DNA of 64,000 nt. It comes from Ardenticatenaceae bacterium. Its GTDB lineage: Bacteria; Chloroflexota; Anaerolineae; Promineifilales; Promineifilaceae. Under the pieces are notes generated by a model. The model saw only the letters and a program-made list of their open reading frames with translations. It was not told where the DNA came from and searched no databases. The position numbers and the translations under genes are program-made. The DNA is taken from assembly GCA_020634315.1 (NCBI GenBank), contig JACKBV010000016.1:30122-94121 (forward strand), given 5' to 3'. This document shows, piece by piece, positions 10,643-20,362 of this stretch; the first letter of the stretch is position 1, and the number at the start of each line of letters is the position of its first letter.

Positions 10643-11062
10643 TTATTTCTTCGGTGTTCTTGTACCGTATTTCGAGCGACCCTTCTTGCGATTTTCCACA
10701 CCGCCGGCGTCCAATGTGCCACGCACAATATGATAACGGACACCAGGCAAGTCCTTAACACGGCCACCACGCACCAACACCACCGAGTGGTCTTGCAGCG
10801 TGTGTCCTTCACCTGGAATATACGCGGTCACTTCAATACCATTTGTCAAGCGAACACGAGCCACTTTGCGCAGTGCAGAGTTCGGTTTCTTGGGGGTCAT
10901 TGTTTTTACTTGTGTACAAACCCCACGTTTCTGTGGCGCACCCTTCGGCTGACGCGTGCGGCGTTGTTTAAATGAATTCAGAGTCCATTGCAAGGCCGGT
11001 GCCGTGCTCTTCTTAGAGCGGGCTTTTCGCCCCTTGCGTACAAGTTGATTAATTGTAGGCAC
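10643..11062 (-). CDS. rpsL: Ribosomal protein uS12
   Basis: Small-subunit decoding-centre protein. The 139-residue product contains [18 protein letters not shown] and [17 protein letters not shown], with lysine at both positions classically mutated in streptomycin resistance, so it looks wild-type there. It is the first gene of the str/S10 transcription unit and is preceded by a 339-base leader region with its own promoter. Confidence 0.98.
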   Translation of the reverse strand: MPTINQLVRKGRKARSKKSTAPALQWTLNSFKQRRTRQPKGAPQKRGVCTQVKTMTPKKPNSALRKVARVRLTNGIEVTAYIPGEGHTLQDHSVVLVRGGRVKDLPGVRYHIVRGTLDAGGVENRKKGRSKYGTRTPKK

Positions 11063-11163
11063 TCTATCCTTTCTCCTTTACTGAACCTGTCGCTCCATAG
11101 CCTGAAAACAGGCGGGCAAACAATGATGTGGGACATATCACCACACCACCACTTTCCGACAAA

Positions 11164-11199
11164 TGGAGGCCATCGCAGTAAAAAACTCGATGGCCTCCA
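11164..11199 (-). promoter_or_regulatory. Leader hairpin upstream of rpsL
   Basis: A perfect 12-bp stem (TGGAGGCCATCG paired with CGATGGCCTCCA) closes a 12-base A-rich loop. On the minus strand it is followed by only ATTTGTC, so it is a poor terminator. It lies between the promoter at 11287-11314 and rpsL, in the position of a leader attenuator or protein-binding site. The rest of the 11063-11401 spacer shows no gene. Confidence 0.55.
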
Positions 11200-11286
11200 A
11201 AAATTAAATTCGCCTATAAAATTCGGTAACAACGTTTACCTGGAAACAGTTACCCAGCTTCCTATTCGGCAGACATACGAAAGCCG

Positions 11287-11314
11287 ATTCTAACACAAAC
11301 ACATTGATTGTCAA
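11287..11314 (-). promoter_or_regulatory. Consensus promoter for the rpsL-to-rplE unit
   Basis: On the minus strand TTGACA (11309-11314) and TAGAAT (11287-11292) are separated by 16 bases, a near-consensus vegetative promoter. It lies between rpoB and rpsL and points at rpsL. This suggests the ribosomal cluster is not only read through from rpoB. Confidence 0.7.
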
Positions 11315-11352
11315 ACAATTACTGGTTTCTCAACACCTAAGCAGCAACCAGG

Positions 11353-11383
11353 GGAAGTTGGTGGGCAGAACCAGCCAACTTCC
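11353..11383 (-). terminator. Hairpin after the rpoB stop (weak terminator candidate)
   Basis: GGAAGTTGG and CCAACTTCC form a 9-bp stem 19 bases after the rpoB stop. No U-tract follows on the minus strand, so termination would be inefficient or factor-dependent. Confidence 0.3.
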
Positions 11384-11401
11384 ATCTCAACAAACATGTG
11401 A

Positions 11402-14400
11402 TCAACGGCGGGACATACCCCCACCCATCAAATCAGTACCTGACCAGCGACGCCCACGTTTATCGTCTTCTTTGCCGAAACGAATAACTTCACCAGAATC
11501 AGTTACGGCTTCTACGGCCAAACCAAGGCTCTGCAATTCCTTAACCAATACCCGGAATGAAGCCGGAACACCTGGTTCTTCGATAGGCTCATCCTTGACA
11601 ATGGATTCGTAAGTCTTGACACGTCCCTGCACATCATCAGATTTTACCGTAAGCATTTCTTGTAATGTGTAGGCCGCACCATATGCTTCCAATGCCCAGA
11701 CTTCCATTTCACCAAAACGCTGCCCACCAAATTGAGCTTTACCACCCAATGGCTGCTGCGTAACGAGAGAATATGGACCAGTAGAACGAGCATGCACTTT
11801 GTCCTCGACAAGGTGGGCTAGCTTGAGCATGTGAATGACGCCGACGGTTACGGGTTGATCAAACGGCCGTCCCGTCTTACCATCAACCAGGTATTCCTTC
11901 CCTAATGTTGGCAAAGGAACATGTGTTGTCATTGTAATGCGATCAGCAAGCCCCTTTAAGGTCTCTAAAGGAGTTGTTTTGGGATCGACATGGACAGCTT
12001 CCGGCAAATCATCACCATGCTTCTCCAGCATAACGATGAACCATTCACGAACACAGGCATCTACTACCGCTTCGTTGTATGGAACCCAGTCCTTCTTACG
12101 CAAGGTTTCTGCATTGTCAGGGAGAATTGCATCAGCTTCCCAACCCCGGCCACGCAACCATTCACGAGCGACAGCATGACGGGCATAGTGATATTCGGTT
12201 TCTAACTTGGTCACATCGTAACCCAATTCACCTAACCAACTCGTCACAAACAGACGGCGTGCCTCGTTATCGTTTTTCAACGAATCAAGATCATATTCCA
12301 TCTCAACGAGCCAATCCCATGCCCACTCTGTGACCATTACCCATGCACGATCAATTAGCCAGGCGCGTCCCAGTTCTGCCGCAATCTCGCCTTCGGTTGC
12401 ACCATCAAACACGGGTGTAATGGCACGGAAACCAAGGCGATGAGCTGCCCAACCAAGATGTGTTTCCAAGACTTGCCCAATATTCATACGACCGGGCACA
12501 CCCAAGGGACTGAGGATAATGTCTACTGGTGTACCATCAGCCAGATAAGGCATGTCTTCAATGGGTACAACTTGTGAGATAACACCTTTGTTCCCATGTC
12601 GCCCGGCCATTTTGTCGCCTTCTTGAATCTTACGACGCTGTGCGACACTGACGCGAACCATCGTTTCAACACCGGCGGGTAAGTCACGATCATGCTGCCG
12701 GTCAAAGACCTGCACATCGACCACCTTACCACGCGCACCATGGGGCAGGCGCAAGCTAGAATCTTTCACTTCACGGGCTTTGTCGCCAAAGATTGCTCGC
12801 AGCAATTTCTCTTCCGGGCTTAACTCTTTTTCACCTTTGGGGGTGATTTTACCCACTAAAATATCATTTTCTTTGACATCAGCACCGATGCGGATAATGC
12901 CGCGCTCATCCAAGTCTTTCAGCGCATCTTCACTCACATTGGGGATGTCATAGGTGATTTCTTCGGGGCCTAACTTTGTGTCGCGGGCTTCAACTTCATG
13001 TTTTTCAATGTGAACAGAGGTAAAGAGATCACGACGCACCATGCCTTCGCTCACCAAAATGGCGTCTTCGTAGTTACCACCTTCCCATGACAGGAAAGCA
13101 ACAACAACATCTTGCCCAAGTGCTAACTCGCCACGAGATGTAGAGGAGCTATCGGCAAGCACTTCACCTTTTTGGATGTGTTGACCTTTTTCGACAACTG
13201 GGCGTTGGTCAATACATGTGCTTTGATTGGAGCGATTGTATTTACGTAAGTGATAGGTGCGGGGGCCATTTTTCTCTAGAACAACGACCTGATCACCCGT
13301 CACGCTAACAACCTCGCCATTATCTTGGGCAATAACGACCTGCCCGGAATTGATAGCGGCTTGCAACTCCATCCCCGTGCTGACAATGGGAACGTCGGGC
13401 TGCAATAAGGGCACAGCCTGACGCTGCATGTTCGATCCCATCAAGGCACGGTTCGCATCATCATGCTCAAGGAAGGGGATCAAAGCAGCAGAAACACCCA
13501 CGATTTGGCGTGGAGCCACATCCATAAAATCAACACGCTGTACAGAAGAAAAACGGAACTGCTGGTTACGCCGTGCAGAGACACGTTTTTCGACAAATTG
13601 CCCGCGCTCGTCTAACAATGAGCTTGCCTGGGCAATTGTGTAATGATCTTCTTCATCAGCCGTCATCTCGACAATCTCGTCAGTGAGATAGGGTGTGATG
13701 GCAACGGTTTCAATACCGGCAGCACGAATTTCTTGAACATGATCGGCCGTGATTGTTTCACCCGCCGCTACAATGATCTCACCTGTTTCGGGATGTACGA
13801 TGTTGGTGAAGGCGTCATGGCCTATTAATTCGTCGCTATCGGCGGGAATGGAATTGCGGACGCGACGATACGGTGTTTCAATGAAGCCATATCGATTGAC
13901 ACGGCCGTATGAAGCCAACCGCCCTATCAGACCAATGTTCGGACCTTCTGGGGTTTCAATGGGGCAGATACGGCCGTAATGACTATGATGCACATCACGC
14001 ACCTCAAAGCCAGCACGCTCACGCCGCAAACCACCCGGACCAAGCGCCGACAATGTCCGTTTATGCGTCAGTTCCGACAACGGATTCGCCTGTTCCATGA
14101 ACTGGCTTAACTGCGAACTGCCAAAGAATTCACGGATAGAAGCAACAACCGGGCGAATATTAATCAACGAGACAGGCGTTAAATTATCGCTGTCGCGGAT
14201 AGACATACGCTCGCGCACCACCCGCTCCATACGACGCAAGCCAACACGCAGTTTTGCTTGCAGCAACTCGCCTACTGTTTTAACGCGACGATTGCCAAGA
14301 TGGTCGATGTCGTCCGCCCCTTCCAGGCCGTTATTGATCAAAATCATGCGGCGCACCAACTGCACAATGTCATGTTGTGTAATGGTGCGATGGGTCAAAG

Positions 14401-15346
14401 GCACGATCCCTTGCAAACCCAGGCGTTTGTTCAACTTGTAGCGACCAACACGAGCCAGATCATAGCGACGTTGGTCAAACAATTGTTCACGCAGATAATC
14501 GCTTGCGTTTTCCAAAGTTGGCGGATCACCAGGACGCATACGCTTGTAGAATTCAATGAGTGCCTGTTCTGTAACCGGGCGACCAGGATCCCACGGCGGC
14601 TCTTGCTCCAGACTGCCCTGGATAAACAAATGTTCCGCATTGGTATCAATGTCTTCAAACAGCGCCAAGATTTCTTCGTCGGCACCATCCGTCAACAGGG
14701 ATTGACCCAAGCCATCATCTACCGCAGCCAACGCACGCAAGAACATCGTAATTGGTACGGTACGCTTCCGATTGAACTTAACCGTGATGTAGTCGGTTTT
14801 ACGTGTTTCAAACTCCATCCAGGCGCCGCGATCCGGGATCAGTTTACCCATTGCCAACGGCCGTCCCGTGGCACGTTCTTCCTCTACCTCAAAATATGCT
14901 CCAGGGGAACGAATCAACTGGCTAACAACGACTCGCTCTGTCCCATTGATGATAAACGTACCGGCAGGAGTCATCAAAGGGAAATCTCCCATAAAGATGT
15001 CCTGCACGATTGGTTGATCCAAATCCTGACTGTAAAGCATGACTTTGACATATAAAGGAGCCGCAAAGCTCATGTCACGCTCCACACACTCTTCCACACT
15101 GTATTTAGGTTCACCAAACCAATATTTCAGGTCGAAACCTTCAGTTTCTGGTCGATTACATGGGAAATACAGTTTGAGATCGCCGTTAAAACTTTCAATT
15201 GGCGAGATCTCATCAAATAGTTCGGCGAGGCTTTCTTCAATGAATGCATCAAATGAAGTTAGCTGCACATCAATGAGTGTAGGTAGTGGAAGTGGATCGG
15301 TTGTTCGAGCATAGGTTTTGAGTGTAATTGGGTCTTTCATCGGCAT
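11402..15346 (-). CDS. rpoB: RNA polymerase beta subunit
   Basis: Catalytic-core subunit of RNA polymerase, 1314 residues and apparently complete. The fork and rifampicin-pocket region at 409-437 reads [17 protein letters not shown] then [11 protein letters not shown]. Positions equivalent to E. coli D516 and R529 are E418 and T431. Further on, [15 protein letters not shown] and the C-terminal [19 protein letters not shown] clamp segment are intact. Residues ~990-1149 (about 11900-12379) form a tryptophan-rich insertion of roughly 140 residues between FDGATEGEI and [12 protein letters not shown] that E. coli and B. subtilis lack. rpoC is not downstream, where it normally would be. The ATG at 15346 has AGGTGA eight bases upstream. 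Confidence 0.97.
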   Translation of the reverse strand: MPMKDPITLKTYARTTDPLPLPTLIDVQLTSFDAFIEESLAELFDEISPIESFNGDLKLYFPCNRPETEGFDLKYWFGEPKYSVEECVERDMSFAAPLYVKVMLYSQDLDQPIVQDIFMGDFPLMTPAGTFIINGTERVVVSQLIRSPGAYFEVEEERATGRPLAMGKLIPDRGAWMEFETRKTDYITVKFNRKRTVPITMFLRALAAVDDGLGQSLLTDGADEEILALFEDIDTNAEHLFIQGSLEQEPPWDPGRPVTEQALIEFYKRMRPGDPPTLENASDYLREQLFDQRRYDLARVGRYKLNKRLGLQGIVPLTHRTITQHDIVQLVRRMILINNGLEGADDIDHLGNRRVKTVGELLQAKLRVGLRRMERVVRERMSIRDSDNLTPVSLINIRPVVASIREFFGSSQLSQFMEQANPLSELTHKRTLSALGPGGLRRERAGFEVRDVHHSHYGRICPIETPEGPNIGLIGRLASYGRVNRYGFIETPYRRVRNSIPADSDELIGHDAFTNIVHPETGEIIVAAGETITADHVQEIRAAGIETVAITPYLTDEIVEMTADEEDHYTIAQASSLLDERGQFVEKRVSARRNQQFRFSSVQRVDFMDVAPRQIVGVSAALIPFLEHDDANRALMGSNMQRQAVPLLQPDVPIVSTGMELQAAINSGQVVIAQDNGEVVSVTGDQVVVLEKNGPRTYHLRKYNRSNQSTCIDQRPVVEKGQHIQKGEVLADSSSTSRGELALGQDVVVAFLSWEGGNYEDAILVSEGMVRRDLFTSVHIEKHEVEARDTKLGPEEITYDIPNVSEDALKDLDERGIIRIGADVKENDILVGKITPKGEKELSPEEKLLRAIFGDKAREVKDSSLRLPHGARGKVVDVQVFDRQHDRDLPAGVETMVRVSVAQRRKIQEGDKMAGRHGNKGVISQVVPIEDMPYLADGTPVDIILSPLGVPGRMNIGQVLETHLGWAAHRLGFRAITPVFDGATEGEIAAELGRAWLIDRAWVMVTEWAWDWLVEMEYDLDSLKNDNEARRLFVTSWLGELGYDVTKLETEYHYARHAVAREWLRGRGWEADAILPDNAETLRKKDWVPYNEAVVDACVREWFIVMLEKHGDDLPEAVHVDPKTTPLETLKGLADRITMTTHVPLPTLGKEYLVDGKTGRPFDQPVTVGVIHMLKLAHLVEDKVHARSTGPYSLVTQQPLGGKAQFGGQRFGEMEVWALEAYGAAYTLQEMLTVKSDDVQGRVKTYESIVKDEPIEEPGVPASFRVLVKELQSLGLAVEAVTDSGEVIRFGKEDDKRGRRWSGTDLMGGGMSRR

Positions 15347-15401
15347 TAATTTTCACCTGCTCCCTATTATGGGTAATACCTAATACTTTTTAATCACAAA
15401 T

Positions 15402-15431
15402 ATGGGGTGCAACGCCTCTGTTGCACCCCAT
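15402..15431 (-). promoter_or_regulatory. Leader hairpin of rpoB
   Basis: A perfect 12-bp inverted repeat (ATGGGGTGCAAC and GTTGCACCCCAT, 6-base loop) lies between the rpoB promoter and its start codon. On the minus strand it is followed by ATTTGTGATT rather than a U-run, much as at the rpsL leader hairpin. It may be an attenuator, a binding site, or a weak terminator of the upstream glycosyltransferase gene. Confidence 0.5.
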
Positions 15432-15492
15432 GAAGGTTGTGTAAATTAAGGAGACTGTACCCATTTATAATTTTTGCATTATGCGAACGTGT

Positions 15493-15521
15493 ATTATATG
15501 GGGGCAATCTTAGCTTGTCAA
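15493..15521 (-). promoter_or_regulatory. Perfect consensus promoter for rpoB
   Basis: The minus strand has TTGACA (15516-15521), a 17-base spacer and TATAAT (15493-15498). This is an exact match to the vegetative consensus, overlapping the last codons of the upstream glycosyltransferase gene. The predicted transcript would start near 15486 and carry the 15402-15431 hairpin. Confidence 0.8.
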
Positions 15522-16733
15522 CTTTTTATAAACTTCAATAATGTGCTGGGTGGCGCTCTGCCAACTATATGCAACAGTGGCGCGTTGGCGCAGTTTTTGC
15601 CCAAGTTCAAGGCGGCGTGCCGGATCATGCAGCAGTTCCTGGATGGCAGATGTTAAGGCGGTAACGTCCCCCGCTTCGGCATAGACACCCAGATCGGCGA
15701 GGTATTCACGGTGAACGGCCGTATCATAAGCCACCACCGGCTGTGCCATCGCCATATAATTCAACACCTTGCCACTACCCTCTGTCGCTGACACTTTTGG
15801 CGCTATCGCCATATCACCTAATGACAAAAAGTACGGCGCGTCACGATATTCAACCTTTCCTGTAAACGTCATGTGATCCGCTACCCCTTTTTGCTGTGCC
15901 AACTTTTTGTATTGGTCAACATTCGGGTAGCCCATAACCAAAAAATGCACCTTTTCTCCCGCCGCCTTTAAGGAAGATGCGGCACGAATGAGGTGCGGTA
16001 TTCCTTGATAATCCGTCAACAAACCCAGATAAGCAACAATTAAACGGTCTTCAGGAATGCCATACCGATGGCGCAGTTTCAACTTATCCGCTTCTGTAAA
16101 GCGATCTGGCGCAAAGCGCACGATGTCCGCACAATCCGGTAAGGGGTAGATGCGATTCTTGGATACGCGAAACTCATCTTCCAATAGATGACCGGCACGC
16201 ACCGAACTGGTTAAAAAAGCATGCGGCAGGCGACAAATGAACTGTTCCAGACGGTACGCCCAAGGATAAACCGCCCCATTAGGATCAAGAAAGTGATGAT
16301 CGACCATTTCACCGGTCAGGCTGCCTTGAAAGTCAAAGACAAGCGGTATGTGTAACATGCGTGACAACAAACCGCCAATCAATGCCCCCTCGTGCATATG
16401 ACCATGAATGATGTCTGGGCGTACCCGACGCGCTTCAAGCAAGGCTTGCACAGCAAGATAGACATCAAACGCGATTTTATGCCGCGAGGAACCGACTTCA
16501 TAATCGGTATGCCAGGGCAGCGGGGCAGTGCGGCGAATATCTAAGCCGGGCATATCACTACCTTTATAATAGGTAACGATAGTGACCTGATGCCCAGCCT
16601 CTTGTAAATGGCGTGTCTCTTCGAGAATACGAATATGGCCCCCATAATCGCTGAAAAAGGAGGTGGGGGCTATCATGAGAATACGCATGGGAGAACTATC
16701 TGACCTGCGCGATGGCGTTGGTGCTTTTCTCAT
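15510..16733 (-). CDS. Glycosyltransferase family 4 protein
   Basis: A predicted retaining sugar transferase with two Rossmann domains (GT-B fold). The N-terminal half has MRILMIAPTSFFSDYGGHIR and GGLLSRMLHIPLVFDFQGS. The C-terminal half has LIVAYLGLLTDYQGIPHLI and the nucleotide-sugar site region PKVSATEGSGKVLNYMAMA, with the acidic residue seen in GT4 enzymes. Substrate is unknown. The ATG at 16733 overlaps the upstream stop (ATGA), pointing to translational coupling. An internal ATG at 16688 (MRILMIAP) matches the family N-terminus better and may be the real start. Confidence 0.85.
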   Translation of the reverse strand: MRKAPTPSRRSDSSPMRILMIAPTSFFSDYGGHIRILEETRHLQEAGHQVTIVTYYKGSDMPGLDIRRTAPLPWHTDYEVGSSRHKIAFDVYLAVQALLEARRVRPDIIHGHMHEGALIGGLLSRMLHIPLVFDFQGSLTGEMVDHHFLDPNGAVYPWAYRLEQFICRLPHAFLTSSVRAGHLLEDEFRVSKNRIYPLPDCADIVRFAPDRFTEADKLKLRHRYGIPEDRLIVAYLGLLTDYQGIPHLIRAASSLKAAGEKVHFLVMGYPNVDQYKKLAQQKGVADHMTFTGKVEYRDAPYFLSLGDMAIAPKVSATEGSGKVLNYMAMAQPVVAYDTAVHREYLADLGVYAEAGDVTALTSAIQELLHDPARRLELGQKLRQRATVAYSWQSATQHIIEVYKKLTS

Positions 16734-17704
16734 TCTTTTTTGCGTTTACCACCAAGCCATCCTCCTAACATTTGTTCTGGCAGACTGCGCGACTGCACAT
16801 CTTGTGCCGGAATTTCCACCCAATTATTTTCAGACCGCTCATGCAGCCATTTTTCGCGCCGATATTGTAAATCGGTGAGGGTTGCCAACAGCAGTTCGCC
16901 ATCTTCTTGCTCAACCAGGCGGCGGATTTCTTTGAGTTCATTCATGAAGGCGTCGAGCCAGCGCAAGGTGGCTTGTTTATTATTCAAGGCCAGATGGGTG
17001 ATTTCTGCGCCATCTTGCAGAGGAGCTGTGGTTAACGCAAAAGGCAGATCGGCAAAACGCAAGATGTCCCGCCAACCCGTTGCCTGATTAACTGTGCTAA
17101 AAACGGTTGCTGCCATTAAACCGGGGATCGTGGTAATTCCTTGCAGCAAACTATCATATTCGTGAGGGTCAACGAAATACGGTGTACCACCCAAAATACG
17201 GCCGAAATTAACGGCCGTTTCCACCGCTTTTGGATCGGCTTGTGGCGCAGGCATCAGGCAAAACACACTGTCACGGAACATATCACCCTGCGCAGTGGAT
17301 ACCGTAGAACGGCCGTCCGCCAATGCCGCTGCCGACAATACCGCCTGCACACCAACATAATGACCACGCCGCAAATGCTTGTTTGCCAGGGCAATCCCCT
17401 GCCCTTTCAAACTAGAAAAGTCTAAAACCAGGGCATGCGGCTGCACATCTTCGCCAAAGAGCGGCATCGTTTCTTGTAATTCAGCCGCCGATAAAGCCAG
17501 AACCAAAATATCGGCTTTGCTGACGGCGCTAATCAAATTCCAGTCCGTCTTGTCAATCGCCTTGATTTCTTTGGCTTCTTCGGCACGCGCCCGGTCGGCA
17601 TCATACCCAACCACCACCATTTCTAAGGGAGATGCTTTTAAGGCCAGCCCAATCGAAGCGCTGGCACGGTTAACGCCAATCAGCGTGACAGTTTGTGCTT
17701 TCAT
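16730..17704 (-). CDS. Prephenate/arogenate dehydrogenase-like NAD(P)-dependent enzyme
   Basis: The N-terminus is a dinucleotide-binding fold, VTLIGVNRASASIGLALK, with acidic VGYDAD at the end of strand 2. Downstream FSSLKGQGIALA and a helical C-terminal half fit the TyrA family, which oxidatively decarboxylates prephenate or arogenate on the way to tyrosine. The glycine-rich loop departs from the usual GLGLIGGS form, so substrate and activity are uncertain. Its stop overlaps the start of the glycosyltransferase gene. Confidence 0.7.
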   Translation of the reverse strand: MKAQTVTLIGVNRASASIGLALKASPLEMVVVGYDADRARAEEAKEIKAIDKTDWNLISAVSKADILVLALSAAELQETMPLFGEDVQPHALVLDFSSLKGQGIALANKHLRRGHYVGVQAVLSAAALADGRSTVSTAQGDMFRDSVFCLMPAPQADPKAVETAVNFGRILGGTPYFVDPHEYDSLLQGITTIPGLMAATVFSTVNQATGWRDILRFADLPFALTTAPLQDGAEITHLALNNKQATLRWLDAFMNELKEIRRLVEQEDGELLLATLTDLQYRREKWLHERSENNWVEIPAQDVQSRSLPEQMLGGWLGGKRKKE

Positions 17705-17758
17705 ACCTGAACTCCATAACGCGAAACGGCGATTAATATTCGCCGCTCGCTCATTTAC

Positions 17759-18280
17759 CTAATTTTGATCATCGGCCCATTGCAGCCAGCGCAGCAGTTG
17801 GTCAGTCTCGGAAACGGCCGTTTCCGGCAACACATCTTGGTGACGAGCAATCAAGGTCATTGCCAATGAACTGCATCCAGCCTGCGCAGCCATTGCTGCG
17901 CCCCAGGCTGGATGCTGCGCTTTCACCACAAACGGCCGTTTCCAGCCCCGCGCTTCCCCTTGTCCCCAGGCTGCCAGTTTGCGAGGACATAATTTTTGCG
18001 CCAACACAATCAAGGACCGCTCCCAAACAGTTAATGGTGCGCGAGTTTTGCCAACATCATGCAGCAGCGCCGCCACCTGCAAATCTGGATGCGTATGACC
18101 TGCCGCTTGCAGCATACGCCACACCTGATAACTATGCCATTGATCCCCAGCTGTAAAACAAGCAAAAAGCTGCTGCTGCCTGGGAGTGAGCACGGTCGCT
18201 ATCTCTGCTTGCGCTGCGTCAGGCAGTTCAGACGCCTTTAACAAGCGCCAAAACTGCCCAGCCCGATACGATACCCCCAC
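17759..18280 (-). CDS. HD-domain hydrolase
   Basis: A 173-residue metal-dependent phosphohydrolase candidate. H49 (HSYQVW), the HD pair at 74-75 (LLHDVGKT), the histidine in HPAWGAAMA and the final ARHQD make up a complete HD metal site. The family ranges over nucleotide and phosphate-ester hydrolases and RNA enzymes; nothing here fixes the substrate. It starts one base after the M50 protease gene ends and is probably in the same transcript. Confidence 0.8.
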   Translation of the reverse strand: MGVSYRAGQFWRLLKASELPDAAQAEIATVLTPRQQQLFACFTAGDQWHSYQVWRMLQAAGHTHPDLQVAALLHDVGKTRAPLTVWERSLIVLAQKLCPRKLAAWGQGEARGWKRPFVVKAQHPAWGAAMAAQAGCSSLAMTLIARHQDVLPETAVSETDQLLRWLQWADDQN

Positions 18281-18281
18281 C

Positions 18282-18917
18282 TTATGCGCCTACTAAAAAA
18301 GAAAACACTGTAAAAGAGGGTTGGGAAACCAAAACAGCTAACACACTGGGAACCAGAAAGACAACCATCAGCAAAAGTATGAATCCATACTGCTCTAACG
18401 GCCGTAACCGATACGACATTTCTGGTGGCAAAATGCCCATCAACACTTTGTAGCCATCAAGTGGCGGAATCGGGATCAGATTAAAAAACATCAAAATCAA
18501 GTTGATGTAGACAAACTGCACCAACAAAAATGGCAGCGACGGAAACAGTGAACTATTGTTGAAGAAGGCTAGATCAACCAACCCAAAACGCAGGGGCAGC
18601 GCAAACAATATAGCCATTAACAAATTAGAAGCAGGGCCAGCCGCGGCAACAATCGCCATGGAAGTACGCGGATTACCGCGCAAATTCAAGGGATTCACCA
18701 TAACCGGCTTGGCCCAACCAAATCCGGCCACCAGCAGCGCAATCGTGCCAATCGGATCAAGGTGCGCAATGGGGTTTAAGGTAATCCGCCCCATGCGGCG
18801 CGGCGTTGGATCGCCAAGCCAATCGGCTGTCACCGCATGAGCCAGTTCGTGAATGGTAAACGCCACCACCAAAACAATGGCGCGCGCTAACAATGTAGCC
18901 AGATCAAGACCAGACAT
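18282..18917 (-). CDS. Site-2-protease-family (M50) membrane zinc protease
   Basis: A compact 211-residue intramembrane metalloprotease. HELAH (residues 23-27) holds the two zinc histidines and catalytic glutamate, and NLIPIPPLDG (146-155) supplies the third ligand. Hydrophobic segments flank both motifs. There is no PDZ domain, as in the short M50B/Rip-like group often found in Chloroflexota and Firmicutes. The natural substrate is unknown. It is the middle gene of a tight three-gene set with the coiled-coil protein and the HD protein. Confidence 0.88.
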   Translation of the reverse strand: MSGLDLATLLARAIVLVVAFTIHELAHAVTADWLGDPTPRRMGRITLNPIAHLDPIGTIALLVAGFGWAKPVMVNPLNLRGNPRTSMAIVAAAGPASNLLMAILFALPLRFGLVDLAFFNNSSLFPSLPFLLVQFVYINLILMFFNLIPIPPLDGYKVLMGILPPEMSYRLRPLEQYGFILLLMVVFLVPSVLAVLVSQPSFTVFSFLVGA

Positions 18918-18929
18918 AATATCCTCAAG

Positions 18930-20216
18930 TTACTGTGGCGTAATCACTGCGCCACAAAAATCGCAGGTAACACTGGTTACGCCGCGTGCCGGCGGTTCCA
19001 CCGCGGCAAAGCAATTAGGGCAAGACGTGGGGAAGGAAGCGGCCGTTTCCGCCAACGCCTCCAATTCATCCACATACGCATCTGCCCGATCACCGTCAAT
19101 TTCACCCGTTTGCGCTTTCTTGATCAGCGCCGCCCAATCAGCCGACTCCTGACCCTTCAGGTGAAAACGAGCACGCGAGACCGGTGCCGTTGCCGCAAAC
19201 ACCATCTCCAAAATATCCGCCTTACCCATTCCCAGGAAACCGCCTTCTTCCTTGGCTTCTACCTGCTCAATTTCACTCACCTTGGCTTCAATGTGCAGTT
19301 CCTGAATCATCTCGGATTCCGCTTTAAACAGGCCAAACTTGCGCTTGGTGACCACTTCCTCGCGCTGTTCAAAGAAAAAGCGCTGGTCAGTTAAGACAGT
19401 AATCCCTTCCGGCCCTTTATCACCGTCACGATGCCAGATAGCCTTCACCGCAACCAGGGGACCTTCACCCGCCTGCAAACGAATGTGCGGCGATTCGGCA
19501 ATCAAGTCCATCATTTGTGTCAGGCGCGACAAAGTCCAACCAGCCTGGTTCAACTCGTTCTCCACGCCCTGATACAGCCCGGAAACGGCATCTATGGCCG
19601 CTGTAACCCGACCGGACAGGCTGTTGATCATCGTCTCTCCCAACCGAATGGATTGCGCATTGGGCTGCATGCGATCAATCGTGCGATCCGCCTGTTCTAG
19701 CTCACGATCCAGGCGCTGCACATGTGTCTGCAAGGCAGATTCGACACGGGGACGCAGCTCGTCCCATTTGTCGTCAAGCGATTCCAGCAAATCTTCCAGC
19801 CCGCCATTATGAACATAGCCCTGGTCGCGCAATTTTTCCAACGTCAACGGGAACTCCATCAGATTCTTTTCTATCGTGCCGATGGTGTCGTAAATCTGGC
19901 TCAACTGCGCTTTCGCTTCCAAATTGGCAAACTCATTTTGCAGCTGGCGAACTCGTTCCGCAGGTTCCACGCCACCTGTTGCTGCCGCAGTTGGTGTGCT
20001 GCTTGCCGGACGTGGCGCAGCCGCCGGTGGCGTCGTCTTTGCCGGGCGACGGGCAGGCGGAGTCGGTAAGGTTCGTTGTTGGCGCTGCTGCTGGCGCTCA
20101 TTGGCCTTCACACTTGGGCGTACCCGCTGTTTAGAAATCGTTTTCTTGGCGGTTTGCGCCTGAGAAGCAATGGTTCGTCTCTTTAACTTATCCTGCACAT
20201 CATCATCTCGTGTCAT
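18930..20216 (-). CDS. Coiled-coil protein with C-terminal zinc ribbon
   Basis: No named family recognised. From the ATG at 20216 (AAGGAGA six bases upstream) the 428-residue protein has a basic, Q/R/P/A-rich disordered first ~95 residues. A long predicted coiled-coil region follows (VRQLQNEFANLEAKAQLSQ, then RLDRELEQADRTIDRM). A globular section around VAVKAIWHRDGDKGPEG, TVLTDQRFFFEQRE and LEMVFAATAPVSRARFHLKG resembles a PH-like fold. It ends with SCPNCF plus CDFCGAV, a CxxC-CxxC zinc ribbon. No signal peptide or membrane segment is seen. It lies 12 bases from the M50 protease gene. Confidence 0.75.
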   Translation of the reverse strand: MTRDDDVQDKLKRRTIASQAQTAKKTISKQRVRPSVKANERQQQRQQRTLPTPPARRPAKTTPPAAAPRPASSTPTAAATGGVEPAERVRQLQNEFANLEAKAQLSQIYDTIGTIEKNLMEFPLTLEKLRDQGYVHNGGLEDLLESLDDKWDELRPRVESALQTHVQRLDRELEQADRTIDRMQPNAQSIRLGETMINSLSGRVTAAIDAVSGLYQGVENELNQAGWTLSRLTQMMDLIAESPHIRLQAGEGPLVAVKAIWHRDGDKGPEGITVLTDQRFFFEQREEVVTKRKFGLFKAESEMIQELHIEAKVSEIEQVEAKEEGGFLGMGKADILEMVFAATAPVSRARFHLKGQESADWAALIKKAQTGEIDGDRADAYVDELEALAETAASFPTSCPNCFAAVEPPARGVTSVTCDFCGAVITPQ

Positions 20217-20362
20217 TTGCAATCTCCTTACATCAGGTGTCACGCGATGAGCACTATGCTAACCATAGCCATCACGTAACATGGGCGGTGTAATTTATCT
20301 GAGTGCATCATAGCCAATAAGCGATCCTCAATCGATCCGTTTCCGGCAATGGCCTGTAACTT

